From NCBI RefSeq assembly GCF_000331305.1, contig NZ_KB217478.1, positions 862,904 to 926,903 of the forward strand: DNA of 64,000 bases, given 5' to 3'. The notes beneath the pieces were generated by a model. That model saw nothing but the letters and a program-made list of their open reading frames with translations. It searched no databases and was not told the origin of the DNA. The translations under genes and the position numbers were made by a program. Of this stretch, positions 48,614-56,795 are shown piece after piece; positions within the stretch are counted from its first letter, which is position 1; the number at the start of each line of letters is the position of its first letter. The DNA comes from Calothrix sp. PCC 7103. GTDB lineage: Bacteria > Cyanobacteriota > Cyanobacteriia > Cyanobacteriales > Nostocaceae.

Positions 48614-51600
48614 ATGACTTATATTAAAACTTCCTTCAAAGAATTTCTTGCTTCCCTAGAGGGATTTAATGAGTTACCAGCAGATGTTATCGTGCGTCTT
48701 GCTCAACAGGTTCAACCACTGCGTTATCGAATCGGTCAAAAGATAATCGGTAAAGACCGTGCGACTAACAGTGTTGCGATTATCTATGAAGGTAAAGCAA
48801 GATTGCTAGGGTATGACTCACGGACACAACTGCCTATCACCCTCAAGTTACTAGAAAAAGGGTCTGTCATTGGCGCCGTAAATGTAGTTCGCTCACAGCT
48901 GTGCGAAACTGTAATTGCTTCGAGTGAGTTGACTTGTTTAACTTTCAGCTTGACTGAGTACTCGCGTTTGCTGAACAATTATCCTGATTTTGCAAAGGTT
49001 GTACAGAATCAATGCCATATCGCAGAAGTATTTGATATTCTCGCAGCACAACCAGAAGTTCAAGCTAATAACAATATTAATCTTAAGGAACTCACTGAAG
49101 AAGTTTACAAAAATGCGCGTGTTTTTTATCCTTCGTCAAATATTCAACTGAAACACCTTGATGATAATACTTTAAACTGGTTTATTAGCAGCGGCGGAAA
49201 TGATAGTAACTATTCTGCTTGCACCCGTTTAAAATCACTCAAAGCTCCTGATACTATTAACGTGCAGGGCAACGCTCAAGTTCGTTTGATTGGCTTATTG
49301 TCGGAAAATTTAGAATTTCTTGACCAGCAACCACAAGCTACTAGCACTCCAAAAGATTCGTCGATAGTACCGCAAAATACAGAGGTAAGTATAGATATAC
49401 CTTATGCACCCGACGAAGAAGTATTATCAGCAAGCAATACATCCAGCAATCAAAAATATCCTTTCTTTAGCGGGAAAGGTGAAGTAAACAGTATTTATGT
49501 GTGTTTTCAAATGGTGTCAAAGCATTTGGGAATACCTTTTCGCAAAGAAGTTGTGCGTCGGATATTAAATGAACAAATTAAACGTCAGGGAACAATATCG
49601 TTTCAGATGTGCGCGTACTTAGCACAGCTAATTGGTCTAAAACCCCAACTTATAGATATACCTGCTACTTCTGTTACCCGCCTTCCCACACCTGCACTTG
49701 TCAGATATGGTGATAGTTACGCAGTTTTATACGAAGCAACCGAACGTCAAATAGTTGTTGCTATTCCATCCGAAGGTATAAAACGCTGTAAGCCAAATGA
49801 TTTTATCACAAAATTAGAAGTTGAAGAAAGTAGCTATCCACCACAAGCACGGATATTATTACTTTCGACGACCAAGGAGACACCACAACAACGCTTTGGC
49901 TTAAGTTGGTTTCTTCCTTACTTATCACAACATAAGCGTGTACTAACCGAAGTTTTTGTTGCCTCATTTTTTGTCCAGCTAGCTGCACTCGCTAACCCAC
50001 TTGTCGTTCAGCTAATTATCGATAAGGTAATTACTCAAAATAGTATCGGTACGCTACACATTTTAGGCACCCTTTTAGTAGTTATAAGTTTATTTGAATC
50101 AATATTAACTACGCTTAGAACATATCTATTTGTAGATACGACCAACCGTATTGATATGGGATTGGGGTCACAAATTATTGACCACATGTTACGGTTGCCA
50201 CTGCGATACTTTGAAAAACGACCCGTAGGTGAACTTTCTACTCGTATCAATGAGTTAGAAAATATACGTCAGTTTCTTACTGGTACTGCATTGACGGTAG
50301 GATTAGACGCGATATTTTCAGTAGTCTATATCGTTGTCATGCTGTTTTATAGCTGGCAACTGACTTTGGTAGGTTTGGGAACTATCCCCATATTTATCTT
50401 GTTGACAATTGTTGCCTCTCCTTTAATTAGTCGTCAACTGCGTGCAAAAGCTGAACGCAATGCTGAAACACAGTCATATTTAGTAGAGGTGATGTCAGGT
50501 ATTCAAACTGTGAAAGCGCAAAATATCGAGTTACATTCACGGTTTACTTGGCAGGAAAAATACGCACGGTTTGTTGGTGCTGGGTTCCAAACGGTTATTA
50601 CATCAACACTCGCGAGTTCTGCTAGTAATTTTCTCAACAAGCTCAGTGCCTTACTGGTACTATGGGTAGGCGCCTATTTAGTTCTTCAAGGTGAATTAAC
50701 ACTGGGTGAATTAATTGCTTTTAGAATTATCTCCGGTTATGTAACTAGTCCCATATTACGTTTAGCCCAACTTTGGCAAAGTTTCCAAGAGGTCGCATTA
50801 TCTTTAGAACGTTTGAGTGATATCGTTGATACACCTCAAGAAGCAGAACAAGATAAAGCTAATATTCCTCTCCCTGCTATTGAAGGTACAGTTAAGTATG
50901 AAAACGTTTCGTTTCGATTTAACTCGAACACAGCGTTACAGCTAAATAACGTTAGTATCGAATTTCCGTCTGGTAAGTTTGTGGGAATTGTTGGGCAAAG
51001 TGGCGCCGGAAAAAGTACACTAACAAAATTGCTGATTCGCTTATACGAACCCGAAGCAGGCAGAATATTAATTGACGGGTACGATGTTTCTAAGGTTGAA
51101 CTGTATTCATTACGGCGCCAAATTGGTGTAGTTCCACAAGATACATTATTATTCGATGGTACTGTTCAAGAAAATATTGCCCTAACTAACCCTGATGCAA
51201 GTACCGAAGAAATTATTGAAGCAGCGAAAATAGCAGTTGCCCATGATTTTATCATGAGCTTACCCAACGGTTATAACACCCGTGTTGGAGAAAGAGGCGC
51301 CTCATTATCTGGAGGACAAAGACAGCGAATAGCTATCGCGCGTTCAGTTTTGCAAAAACCCAGACTTTTAGTGATGGATGAAGCTACTAGTGCCCTCGAT
51401 TATCCCACCGAACGGCAAGTTTGTCTTAACTTAGCAGGCGCCTTTAAAGGAACAACAGTATTTTTTATTACACATAGACTAAATACAGTCCGTAACGCCG
51501 ATATTATCCTTGTAATGGAAGCAGGAAAAATAGCAGAGTACGGCAATCACGAAGAATTAATCGCCAAAAAAGGTAATTATTATTACTTATACAATCAGCA

Positions 51601-51619
51601 ACAGGTCGGGGCGAATTAA
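48614..51619 (+). CDS. Type I secretion ABC transporter: cyclic-nucleotide-binding-like + degenerate C39 + TMD + ATPase
   Basis: The ATG at 48614 gives 1001 aa; an upstream ATG at 48515 would add 33 residues and cannot be excluded. Residues about 10-130 resemble a cNMP-binding (Crp-like) domain ('IGQKIIGKDRATNSVAIIYE'). Residues about 282-418 are a C39-like domain. There the catalytic segment, usually D-C-G-x-x-C, reads N-S-I-Y-V-C, and the usual His region reads 'GDSYAVLY', so protease activity is probably lost, as in HlyB. Residues 430-720 hold six membrane helices. The ATPase has Walker A 'GQSGAGKST' (about 792), signature 'LSGGQRQR' (about 898) and Walker B 'LLVMDEATSALD'. It is predicted to export unprocessed substrates, most likely the DUF4114 giants. 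An HlyD-type gene follows 31 bp later. Confidence 0.9.
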   Translation: MTYIKTSFKEFLASLEGFNELPADVIVRLAQQVQPLRYRIGQKIIGKDRATNSVAIIYEGKARLLGYDSRTQLPITLKLLEKGSVIGAVNVVRSQLCETVIASSELTCLTFSLTEYSRLLNNYPDFAKVVQNQCHIAEVFDILAAQPEVQANNNINLKELTEEVYKNARVFYPSSNIQLKHLDDNTLNWFISSGGNDSNYSACTRLKSLKAPDTINVQGNAQVRLIGLLSENLEFLDQQPQATSTPKDSSIVPQNTEVSIDIPYAPDEEVLSASNTSSNQKYPFFSGKGEVNSIYVCFQMVSKHLGIPFRKEVVRRILNEQIKRQGTISFQMCAYLAQLIGLKPQLIDIPATSVTRLPTPALVRYGDSYAVLYEATERQIVVAIPSEGIKRCKPNDFITKLEVEESSYPPQARILLLSTTKETPQQRFGLSWFLPYLSQHKRVLTEVFVASFFVQLAALANPLVVQLIIDKVITQNSIGTLHILGTLLVVISLFESILTTLRTYLFVDTTNRIDMGLGSQIIDHMLRLPLRYFEKRPVGELSTRINELENIRQFLTGTALTVGLDAIFSVVYIVVMLFYSWQLTLVGLGTIPIFILLTIVASPLISRQLRAKAERNAETQSYLVEVMSGIQTVKAQNIELHSRFTWQEKYARFVGAGFQTVITSTLASSASNFLNKLSALLVLWVGAYLVLQGELTLGELIAFRIISGYVTSPILRLAQLWQSFQEVALSLERLSDIVDTPQEAEQDKANIPLPAIEGTVKYENVSFRFNSNTALQLNNVSIEFPSGKFVGIVGQSGAGKSTLTKLLIRLYEPEAGRILIDGYDVSKVELYSLRRQIGVVPQDTLLFDGTVQENIALTNPDASTEEIIEAAKIAVAHDFIMSLPNGYNTRVGERGASLSGGQRQRIAIARSVLQKPRLLVMDEATSALDYPTERQVCLNLAGAFKGTTVFFITHRLNTVRNADIILVMEAGKIAEYGNHEELIAKKGNYYYLYNQQQVGAN

Positions 51620-51650
51620 TTTAACAATACTCACTCAAAACAATTAATTT

Positions 51651-53168
51651 ATGAAAACTAAACAAAACGGTTCAATACGTGACGCACGCGATTTACCAAT
51701 GGTGACAAAAAACCATAATTTTACCTCTGAACAATCCGTTGTATTGCGTCAATCTCCAATTTGGTCGCGTGCGATAATGATATCCTTGATGGGTGTAGCT
51801 TGTTTTAGTCTAATTTGGGCTTGTGTCGCCAAAATTGAGCAAGTTGTACCAGCAGTCGGACAATTAAAACCCAAAGAAGCTATTAAAGAAGTTCAGGCGC
51901 CGTTTAGCGGTATAGTCAAACAGCTTTATGTTAAAGATGGACAGAAAGTCGAAGCTGGAGATTTACTATTAACTTTTGACTCTGGTGCCAACAGAGCAGA
52001 AATAGAATCATTACAAAAGATTCGTGCAAGCATATTACAGCAAAACCAGCTTTACCGTAGTTTGACAGTTTCAGATTCATTGGCGCCTAGTCAAATAGAA
52101 TTATTACAAAAAAAATTACCGCGCGAAGTTATTTTTCTACTTAAAAGTCGCACTGCACTACTAGCCGAAAATCAATTACTACGGAAAGAGTTAGGTAATA
52201 CAGGTGAGGGGCAACAATTTGATAACGACTCTCAACAACGCTTACAAGTTGCAAAAAAAGAACTTGATACTCGTACATCTGCTGCACGTTTAGAAGTAGA
52301 GCAAGTCAAAAAAGAGCTAGCACAAAATCAAGTTAAAATCGAAGATTCACAAGCTAGCTTAAAGATAGAACAAAGTATTTTAGATAAACTCAAACCTTTA
52401 GCGGAACAAGGTGCTATTGCTCAACTCCAATATTTGCAACAGCAGCAAAAAGTGCAAAATCGCAACGCTGAAATTGCTACACTCATACAAGAGCAGCAGC
52501 GTCTTCAATATAAAATTGAACAAGGGCGCCAGCAAACCGACAATACTGTAGCTGTTTCTGGTAAAAATATTCATGATAAAATCGCCGATAACAAGAAAAA
52601 TATCGCGGAAATAGATACTCAATTTACCAAAATCATGCTAGAGAACGAGCAACGTTTAGCTGATACCAACAGTAAACTAGCTCAAGCAAAATTAAATATG
52701 AAATATCAGGAACTACGGGCGCCTATTGCTGGAACTATATTTGACTTACAAGCTAAAAATGCTGGGTTTGTAGCAAGTCCGACACAGCAGCTATTAAAAA
52801 TTGTCCCCAATGATAACTATGTAGCAGAGATTTACATTACTAATAAAGATATTGGCTTTGTCAAAGAAGGAATGAAAGTAGATGTACGAGTTGATTCATT
52901 TCCTTACAGTGAATTTGGAGAAATTAAAGGTAATATATCATGGATAGCTTCAGATGCATTGCCGCCTGACCAAACGCATCAATTCTATCGTTTTCCTGCC
53001 AAAGTCGTATTAGAAAAACAAAAGCTCAATATTAAAGGTAGGGAAGTTGGTGTACAATCTGGTATGTCAATAACCGCAAACGTTAAAATTCGTGAAGAAC
53101 GAAGAGTCATCAACTTAATTACCGACATGTTTACAAATCAAGCTGATAACCTTAAACAAGTACGATAA
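51651..53168 (+). CDS. HlyD family membrane fusion protein of the type I secretion system
   Basis: The 505-aa protein has one membrane helix (about 42-60, 'IMISLMGVACFSLIWACV') and a split biotinyl-lipoyl domain ('VQAPFSGIVKQLYVKDGQ' near 85 and 'LRAPIAGTIFDLQ' near 358). A long periplasmic coiled coil lies between them (about 115-350), and a beta-barrel C-terminus contains 'VDVRVDSFPY'. It links the ABC transporter to an outer membrane TolC-like channel; no tolC is in the window. It begins 31 bp after the transporter stop, clearly in the same operon. Confidence 0.92.
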   Translation: MKTKQNGSIRDARDLPMVTKNHNFTSEQSVVLRQSPIWSRAIMISLMGVACFSLIWACVAKIEQVVPAVGQLKPKEAIKEVQAPFSGIVKQLYVKDGQKVEAGDLLLTFDSGANRAEIESLQKIRASILQQNQLYRSLTVSDSLAPSQIELLQKKLPREVIFLLKSRTALLAENQLLRKELGNTGEGQQFDNDSQQRLQVAKKELDTRTSAARLEVEQVKKELAQNQVKIEDSQASLKIEQSILDKLKPLAEQGAIAQLQYLQQQQKVQNRNAEIATLIQEQQRLQYKIEQGRQQTDNTVAVSGKNIHDKIADNKKNIAEIDTQFTKIMLENEQRLADTNSKLAQAKLNMKYQELRAPIAGTIFDLQAKNAGFVASPTQQLLKIVPNDNYVAEIYITNKDIGFVKEGMKVDVRVDSFPYSEFGEIKGNISWIASDALPPDQTHQFYRFPAKVVLEKQKLNIKGREVGVQSGMSITANVKIREERRVINLITDMFTNQADNLKQVR

Positions 53169-53188
53169 TATATTTGTATTGTCTAGTT

Positions 53189-53292
53189 ATATCATGTCCG
53201 GTTGATTACCCATAATTACCACGTCACGTAGAGACGCGATTAATCGCGTCTCTACAATGATTTTATTATGGTTACGCTTCCGGACATGATAT
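53189..53292. repeat. 104-bp MITE-like element with nested palindrome
   Basis: Terminal arms ATATCATGTCCGG (53189) and CCGGACATGATAT (53280) are perfect inverted repeats. Inner arms CCCATAAT/ATTATGG follow, and at the centre (53228-53255) GTAGAGACGCGATT is fused to its exact complement. The central palindrome is a common cyanobacterial repeat. It sits 20 bp after the hlyD-type gene. Confidence 0.75.
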
Positions 53293-53445
53293 TAGCTGCT
53301 GCTGTTTCGACTATTTAAATAGCATTAAGGTGCATATATCTAAAAATTGATAGATTAACCGTAATTCTGTAGCTTGCCTACAGCGCCAAATTGTGTAATT
53401 ATATAAAATACAGTAAGTCTATCGGATTGATGTATTTTAAGAAGG

Positions 53446-53715
53446 ATGCAGGGAGTAATCGAAATGACAGTAGCTAATCAAAGTGCGGCACCATCGTTAG
53501 TAATTAGTATTGATAAGCGAAGCACGCAAGTAAGGTGGCAGTGGAAATTACATATAATATCGTTGGTACAGAAGACGTGGTGGCGCCTTTATGCTCATGG
53601 GGTAGTTTTTAAAGTTATGCTGTTAACTTTGGGAAGTTTGGCGTTTCTATATGTCCACTGGATGAGTCGTAATGTATTGTCTGTTGTGAGTAAGCATGAT
53701 GCGAGTACACGGTGA
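53446..53715 (+). CDS. Small membrane protein of unknown function, upstream of the PhnD-like gene
   Basis: The 89-aa protein (start perhaps at the second ATG, 53464) has one hydrophobic helix near the C-terminus ('VMLLTLGSLAFLYVHWM', about 57-73) and a basic, Trp-rich middle. No domain is recognised. Its 3' end overlaps the PhnD-like gene by 20 bp, suggesting translational coupling. It may be a membrane anchor or partner, or part of the same original gene split by a frameshift. Confidence 0.55.
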   Translation: MQGVIEMTVANQSAAPSLVISIDKRSTQVRWQWKLHIISLVQKTWWRLYAHGVVFKVMLLTLGSLAFLYVHWMSRNVLSVVSKHDASTR

Positions 53716-54520
53716 TAAACAGAATTATCTGCGGGTAGTTTCTTATTTGGCGCCTAACTGGTTTGATTTTTATCAAGCTGTTGTTGATTATCTAAGTCGG
53801 GTATTAGGAATGGAAACTCAACTTAAACAAGGTGAGTACGACCCATTAGAAGACCCAGTGTTATTACAAGGCCAACTCGACTTAGCATTTATTTGTGGTT
53901 TACCATTAATTCGACGTTGGCAGGTAACACCATTACTAAAGCCATTGGTGGCGCCAGTAATGATTTCGGCACGTTATCAACAGCGTCCGATTTATTTTTC
54001 AGATGTAATTGTTAATGCAAAGAGTCACATAGCTAGATTTGAGGAATTGCGAGATAAAACCTTTTGCTACAACGACCCTGGTTCAAATAGTGGGTATAAT
54101 TTACCCATGTATAAATTAATTCAGAGCGGATATTCAAGTTCAAATTATTTTGGCAAGACAATACAGTCAGGTTCACATCAAAATTCCATACGTTGGGTAG
54201 TTGATGGAATTGCTGACTGTGCTGCTATAGATAGTGTGGTATTGGAAAAACAATTATATGATTTTCCAGAATTATCAACGCAGCTACGAATAGTAGAGGC
54301 ACTGGGTCCATCTCTGGCGCCTCCTTTAGCTGTTTCATTAAATTTAGATAAATCTTTGATTGAGCAGATACAGTTCGCATTACTTCATACAGATGCAGAA
54401 TTGCAAGTAGCAATGGAAAAAATTGGGGTGAAGTGTTTTACTGTGGTGGAATTAAAAGATTATGAAATACTGGCAGGAATGTATCGCAGTGTTGGCGCCA
54501 ATTGTAGGTTAGCGTCTTGA
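53696..54520 (+). CDS. PhnD-like phosphate/phosphonate substrate-binding protein without signal peptide
   Basis: The 274-aa protein matches the fold of PhnD/PtxB-type periplasmic binding proteins: 'LDLAFICGLPLIRRW' (about 63-77), 'FEELRDKTFCYNDPGSNSGY' (about 115-134), 'SGSHQNSIRWVVDGIADCAA' (about 160-179) and 'AIDSVVLEK'. The Ser-rich loops are where phosphonate or phosphite ligands bind in the family. No signal peptide or lipobox is present; export would need the upstream small membrane ORF to be part of it, or the protein acts as an intracellular sensor. Position after the secretion operon suits a phosphorus role, but there are no phn permease genes. Its last 61 bp overlap the convergent TPR-like gene. 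Confidence 0.75.
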   Translation: MMRVHGDKQNYLRVVSYLAPNWFDFYQAVVDYLSRVLGMETQLKQGEYDPLEDPVLLQGQLDLAFICGLPLIRRWQVTPLLKPLVAPVMISARYQQRPIYFSDVIVNAKSHIARFEELRDKTFCYNDPGSNSGYNLPMYKLIQSGYSSSNYFGKTIQSGSHQNSIRWVVDGIADCAAIDSVVLEKQLYDFPELSTQLRIVEALGPSLAPPLAVSLNLDKSLIEQIQFALLHTDAELQVAMEKIGVKCFTVVELKDYEILAGMYRSVGANCRLAS

Positions 54521-55752
54521 TAGACTTGTTTAAATAATTGTCGTTGAGCGTGACTGCCACCAATTTCATGCAACTTGGGCAGCACAGGTTTGAAGTTAAT
54601 TACTGTATTTAAGTATTCACCATTGGCATAAGCAACCAACCCTCTAGCAACTGGTATTGCAACTTCTAACCATTGGCGCCTGATATAAGATGGTAGTGAC
54701 AAAGCATATTGATGCATACTCAAGCGCATTTCGTTTGCCCAGTCAGCATATCCTGCTCGTGCGAGTGCGTAGATATAATGTAAGTCTTGAAAAGGCAATG
54801 CGTGTTCATGAAGACGGGGCAAAAGATAGATAGCTAAAGATTGCCAATACTCACTTACATCTACTCCACGTAACTCTAATCGTAGTAATAGTGATATTGC
54901 TCCTACTTGGTCTTTTGGTGAATCTTTACGCGCACCTCCCCAAATATAAGTGTCGTATAGCTTTAAAACATGAAGGTAATCACCACGCTCAATATAATAC
55001 AGCGCAATATGCCACCAATTATGTGTGTACAGCATGGAATTACAATCAGCCCAAGTATCAGCTAGACTTTCCATCCAAGAAATTCCTTCATCTATTCTGG
55101 CTTGAGTTTCCATTACATGAGCAACAGCATGATGTGCCCAAGGGTCATTACGATTGATTTTAGTTGCTGTTCTACCCATTACTTCCGCTTGCTCAAGCTG
55201 ATGGCACTGCTCTAAACCAAATGCGACCATTCCATATAAAAAATGATTGTCTCTATTCTGAGGTAATACTTTTTGAGCAATATTCAATAATCTTTCTTTA
55301 TCACCCAAATAAAAATAGTGATACTGTCCCTGCTGAACTGATATCAAGTCGCGTGGGTATTTATCGGTAATTGTTTCATGTAATGCTATCGCCACATCAA
55401 TCTTTTTTATAGCCCATGCTGAAATTGCCTTTATATAAAGCTTTTCTCGCTCTGTTATGTTGCCTGAATGCTTAATAGCTGCTTGTAAATAACAAATTGC
55501 TTGTTTTCTTGCTTGCTCATTCTCCTGAGAAAGAAAATAAGCAGCAGCGTAAGCATGAAGTATCGCGCAAGTTGGGTCTGATAAGAGTCCTGCTTTTACT
55601 ACATTCAGAGCTTCTTTTCCATAACTAAGAGCCTGATTGGTAAAACTGCTAATTGCATCAACAACTTCATATGAATCCGTTGAAACCTCAAGCCCTTGAG
55701 CATCTTTTAACATTCTTACTCCCGTCTTTACGTAATTTTCACCAATAGCCAA
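54460..55752 (-). CDS. Tetratricopeptide-like repeat protein (TTC38-like)
   Basis: The 430-aa protein is all-helical with TPR-like pairs ('AALNVVKAGLLSDPTCAILHA'-type around 45-70, 'GMVAFGLEQCHQLEQAEV' near 180, 'DPWAHHAVAHVMETQARIDE' near 205-224). The 'WAHHAVAHVME' and 'HNWWHIALYYIERGDY' signatures are those of the TTC38 family. Molecular function is unknown. The 3' end overlaps the PhnD-like gene on the opposite strand by 61 bp, so the two transcripts interfere or pair. A GGATGTAAC repeat lies just upstream of its start. Confidence 0.7.
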   Translation of the reverse strand: MAIGENYVKTGVRMLKDAQGLEVSTDSYEVVDAISSFTNQALSYGKEALNVVKAGLLSDPTCAILHAYAAAYFLSQENEQARKQAICYLQAAIKHSGNITEREKLYIKAISAWAIKKIDVAIALHETITDKYPRDLISVQQGQYHYFYLGDKERLLNIAQKVLPQNRDNHFLYGMVAFGLEQCHQLEQAEVMGRTATKINRNDPWAHHAVAHVMETQARIDEGISWMESLADTWADCNSMLYTHNWWHIALYYIERGDYLHVLKLYDTYIWGGARKDSPKDQVGAISLLLRLELRGVDVSEYWQSLAIYLLPRLHEHALPFQDLHYIYALARAGYADWANEMRLSMHQYALSLPSYIRRQWLEVAIPVARGLVAYANGEYLNTVINFKPVLPKLHEIGGSHAQRQLFKQVYQDANLQLAPTLRYIPASIS

Positions 55753-56192
55753 GAATTAGGAACGGATGTAACTTATAAACGAATAAGCCATCCGTTATCG
55801 CAACACACTTTTAAAGCTTGTACCTTTCACGCTTAAAGTACGGTAAATCGGTAAACATAGAGTACTTTATTTTATGAGTATCTCATACACAATGCAAAAA
55901 TTGCAAGTACAACTTGGTTGTAAATAAATGGCGCCACGAAAACACAGTATAGAATAAGCCCTAGGACGTAAAAGAAGCAGAATTCATACTTTATTGTTAA
56001 ATTTGTATGTATAATTAATTACAAATAAACAAAATTGATTAAATCAACAAACAAAAACATTTGATTTTATTATGTGTAGCCTATACTGTATAGTCATGCA
56101 GTCAGTGTGAGGATGAGTTTCTCCTGGTGTATCTGGGGGTAGCAAAAGTAAATGCCTTGCGACTGTAGGTATAAATTTATATGTATTCGCTT
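55753..56192. other. Spacer upstream of the sbpA-linked Rrf2 gene
   Basis: This 440-bp divergent gap contains copy 2 of the GGATGTAACGG repeat and AT-rich DNA. ACTGTATAGTCATGCAGTCAGT near 56087-56108 is a possible small hairpin or operator. No further gene was seen. Confidence 0.4.
55761..55797. repeat. Inverted repeat AACGGATGTAAC / ATCCGTTA, copy 2
   Basis: Same family as 5325 and 62891. The left arm AACGGATGTAAC at 55761 pairs partly with ATCCGTTA at 55790. Confidence 0.55.
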
Positions 56193-56630
56193 ATGGAGCT
56201 ATCGAGTAAATCAGAGTATACACTTCTAGCCTTATTTGAATTGGCTAGCTGCTATGATAGCGGCGAGTCTTTGCAAATTCAACAAATTGCGGATGCTCAA
56301 GATATACCTAAACGATATTTGGAGCAGTTATTGGCTACCTTGAGACGTGGAGGACTAATTAAAAGTACGCGCGGGGTTCGGGGTGGATATGTTTTGGCAA
56401 AAGACCCACGACACATGACAGTTTTAGATGCACTCAAATGCATCGAAGGAATAGATATAACTTCGTCCGGAGATGTTAATTCTAACCGCACTAATGCATC
56501 TGGTGTAATTAAGCATGTGTGGAAGGAAGCACAACAAACACTTTACTCAGTCTTGGAGAACTATACGCTGCAAGACCTTTGTGATTTGCAGGAGAAAAAC
56601 TCCCCTGCTACGTTGATGTATTATATTTGA
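56193..56630 (+). CDS. Rrf2 family transcriptional regulator (CymR-like), sbpA-linked
   Basis: The family N-terminus begins at 56193 ('MELSSKSEYTLLALFELAS'); an in-frame ATG 12 bp upstream is possible. The 145-aa protein has a winged helix with 'RYLEQLLATLRRGGLIKSTRG' and 'GGYVLAKD', no IscR-type three-cysteine cluster, and the same C-terminal 'MYYI' as the regulator beside cysK. It is followed 165 bp later by sbpA. By analogy with CymR, a sulfur-responsive repressor of sulfate uptake is the likely role, inferred from context. Confidence 0.85.
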   Translation: MELSSKSEYTLLALFELASCYDSGESLQIQQIADAQDIPKRYLEQLLATLRRGGLIKSTRGVRGGYVLAKDPRHMTVLDALKCIEGIDITSSGDVNSNRTNASGVIKHVWKEAQQTLYSVLENYTLQDLCDLQEKNSPATLMYYI

Positions 56631-56795
56631 TACACAACATCCCCTATTGGATATAGGTTGAATTTTCAATAAATATAAATTTAAAGTTACGTCTATTACA
56701 GATTGTTAAGTATATACGGAACAGCTATTGCATTGTAACTTCATAAACATTATGATACTCTAAATCTACGGTATATCAGTAGAGATGTAGCAGTT

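Noticed and set aside
53281-53445. Pho box upstream of the small membrane ORF (TTTAAATA..ATTAAGGT)
   Set aside because: The TTAA cores are 10 bp apart instead of 11 and no good -10 follows.
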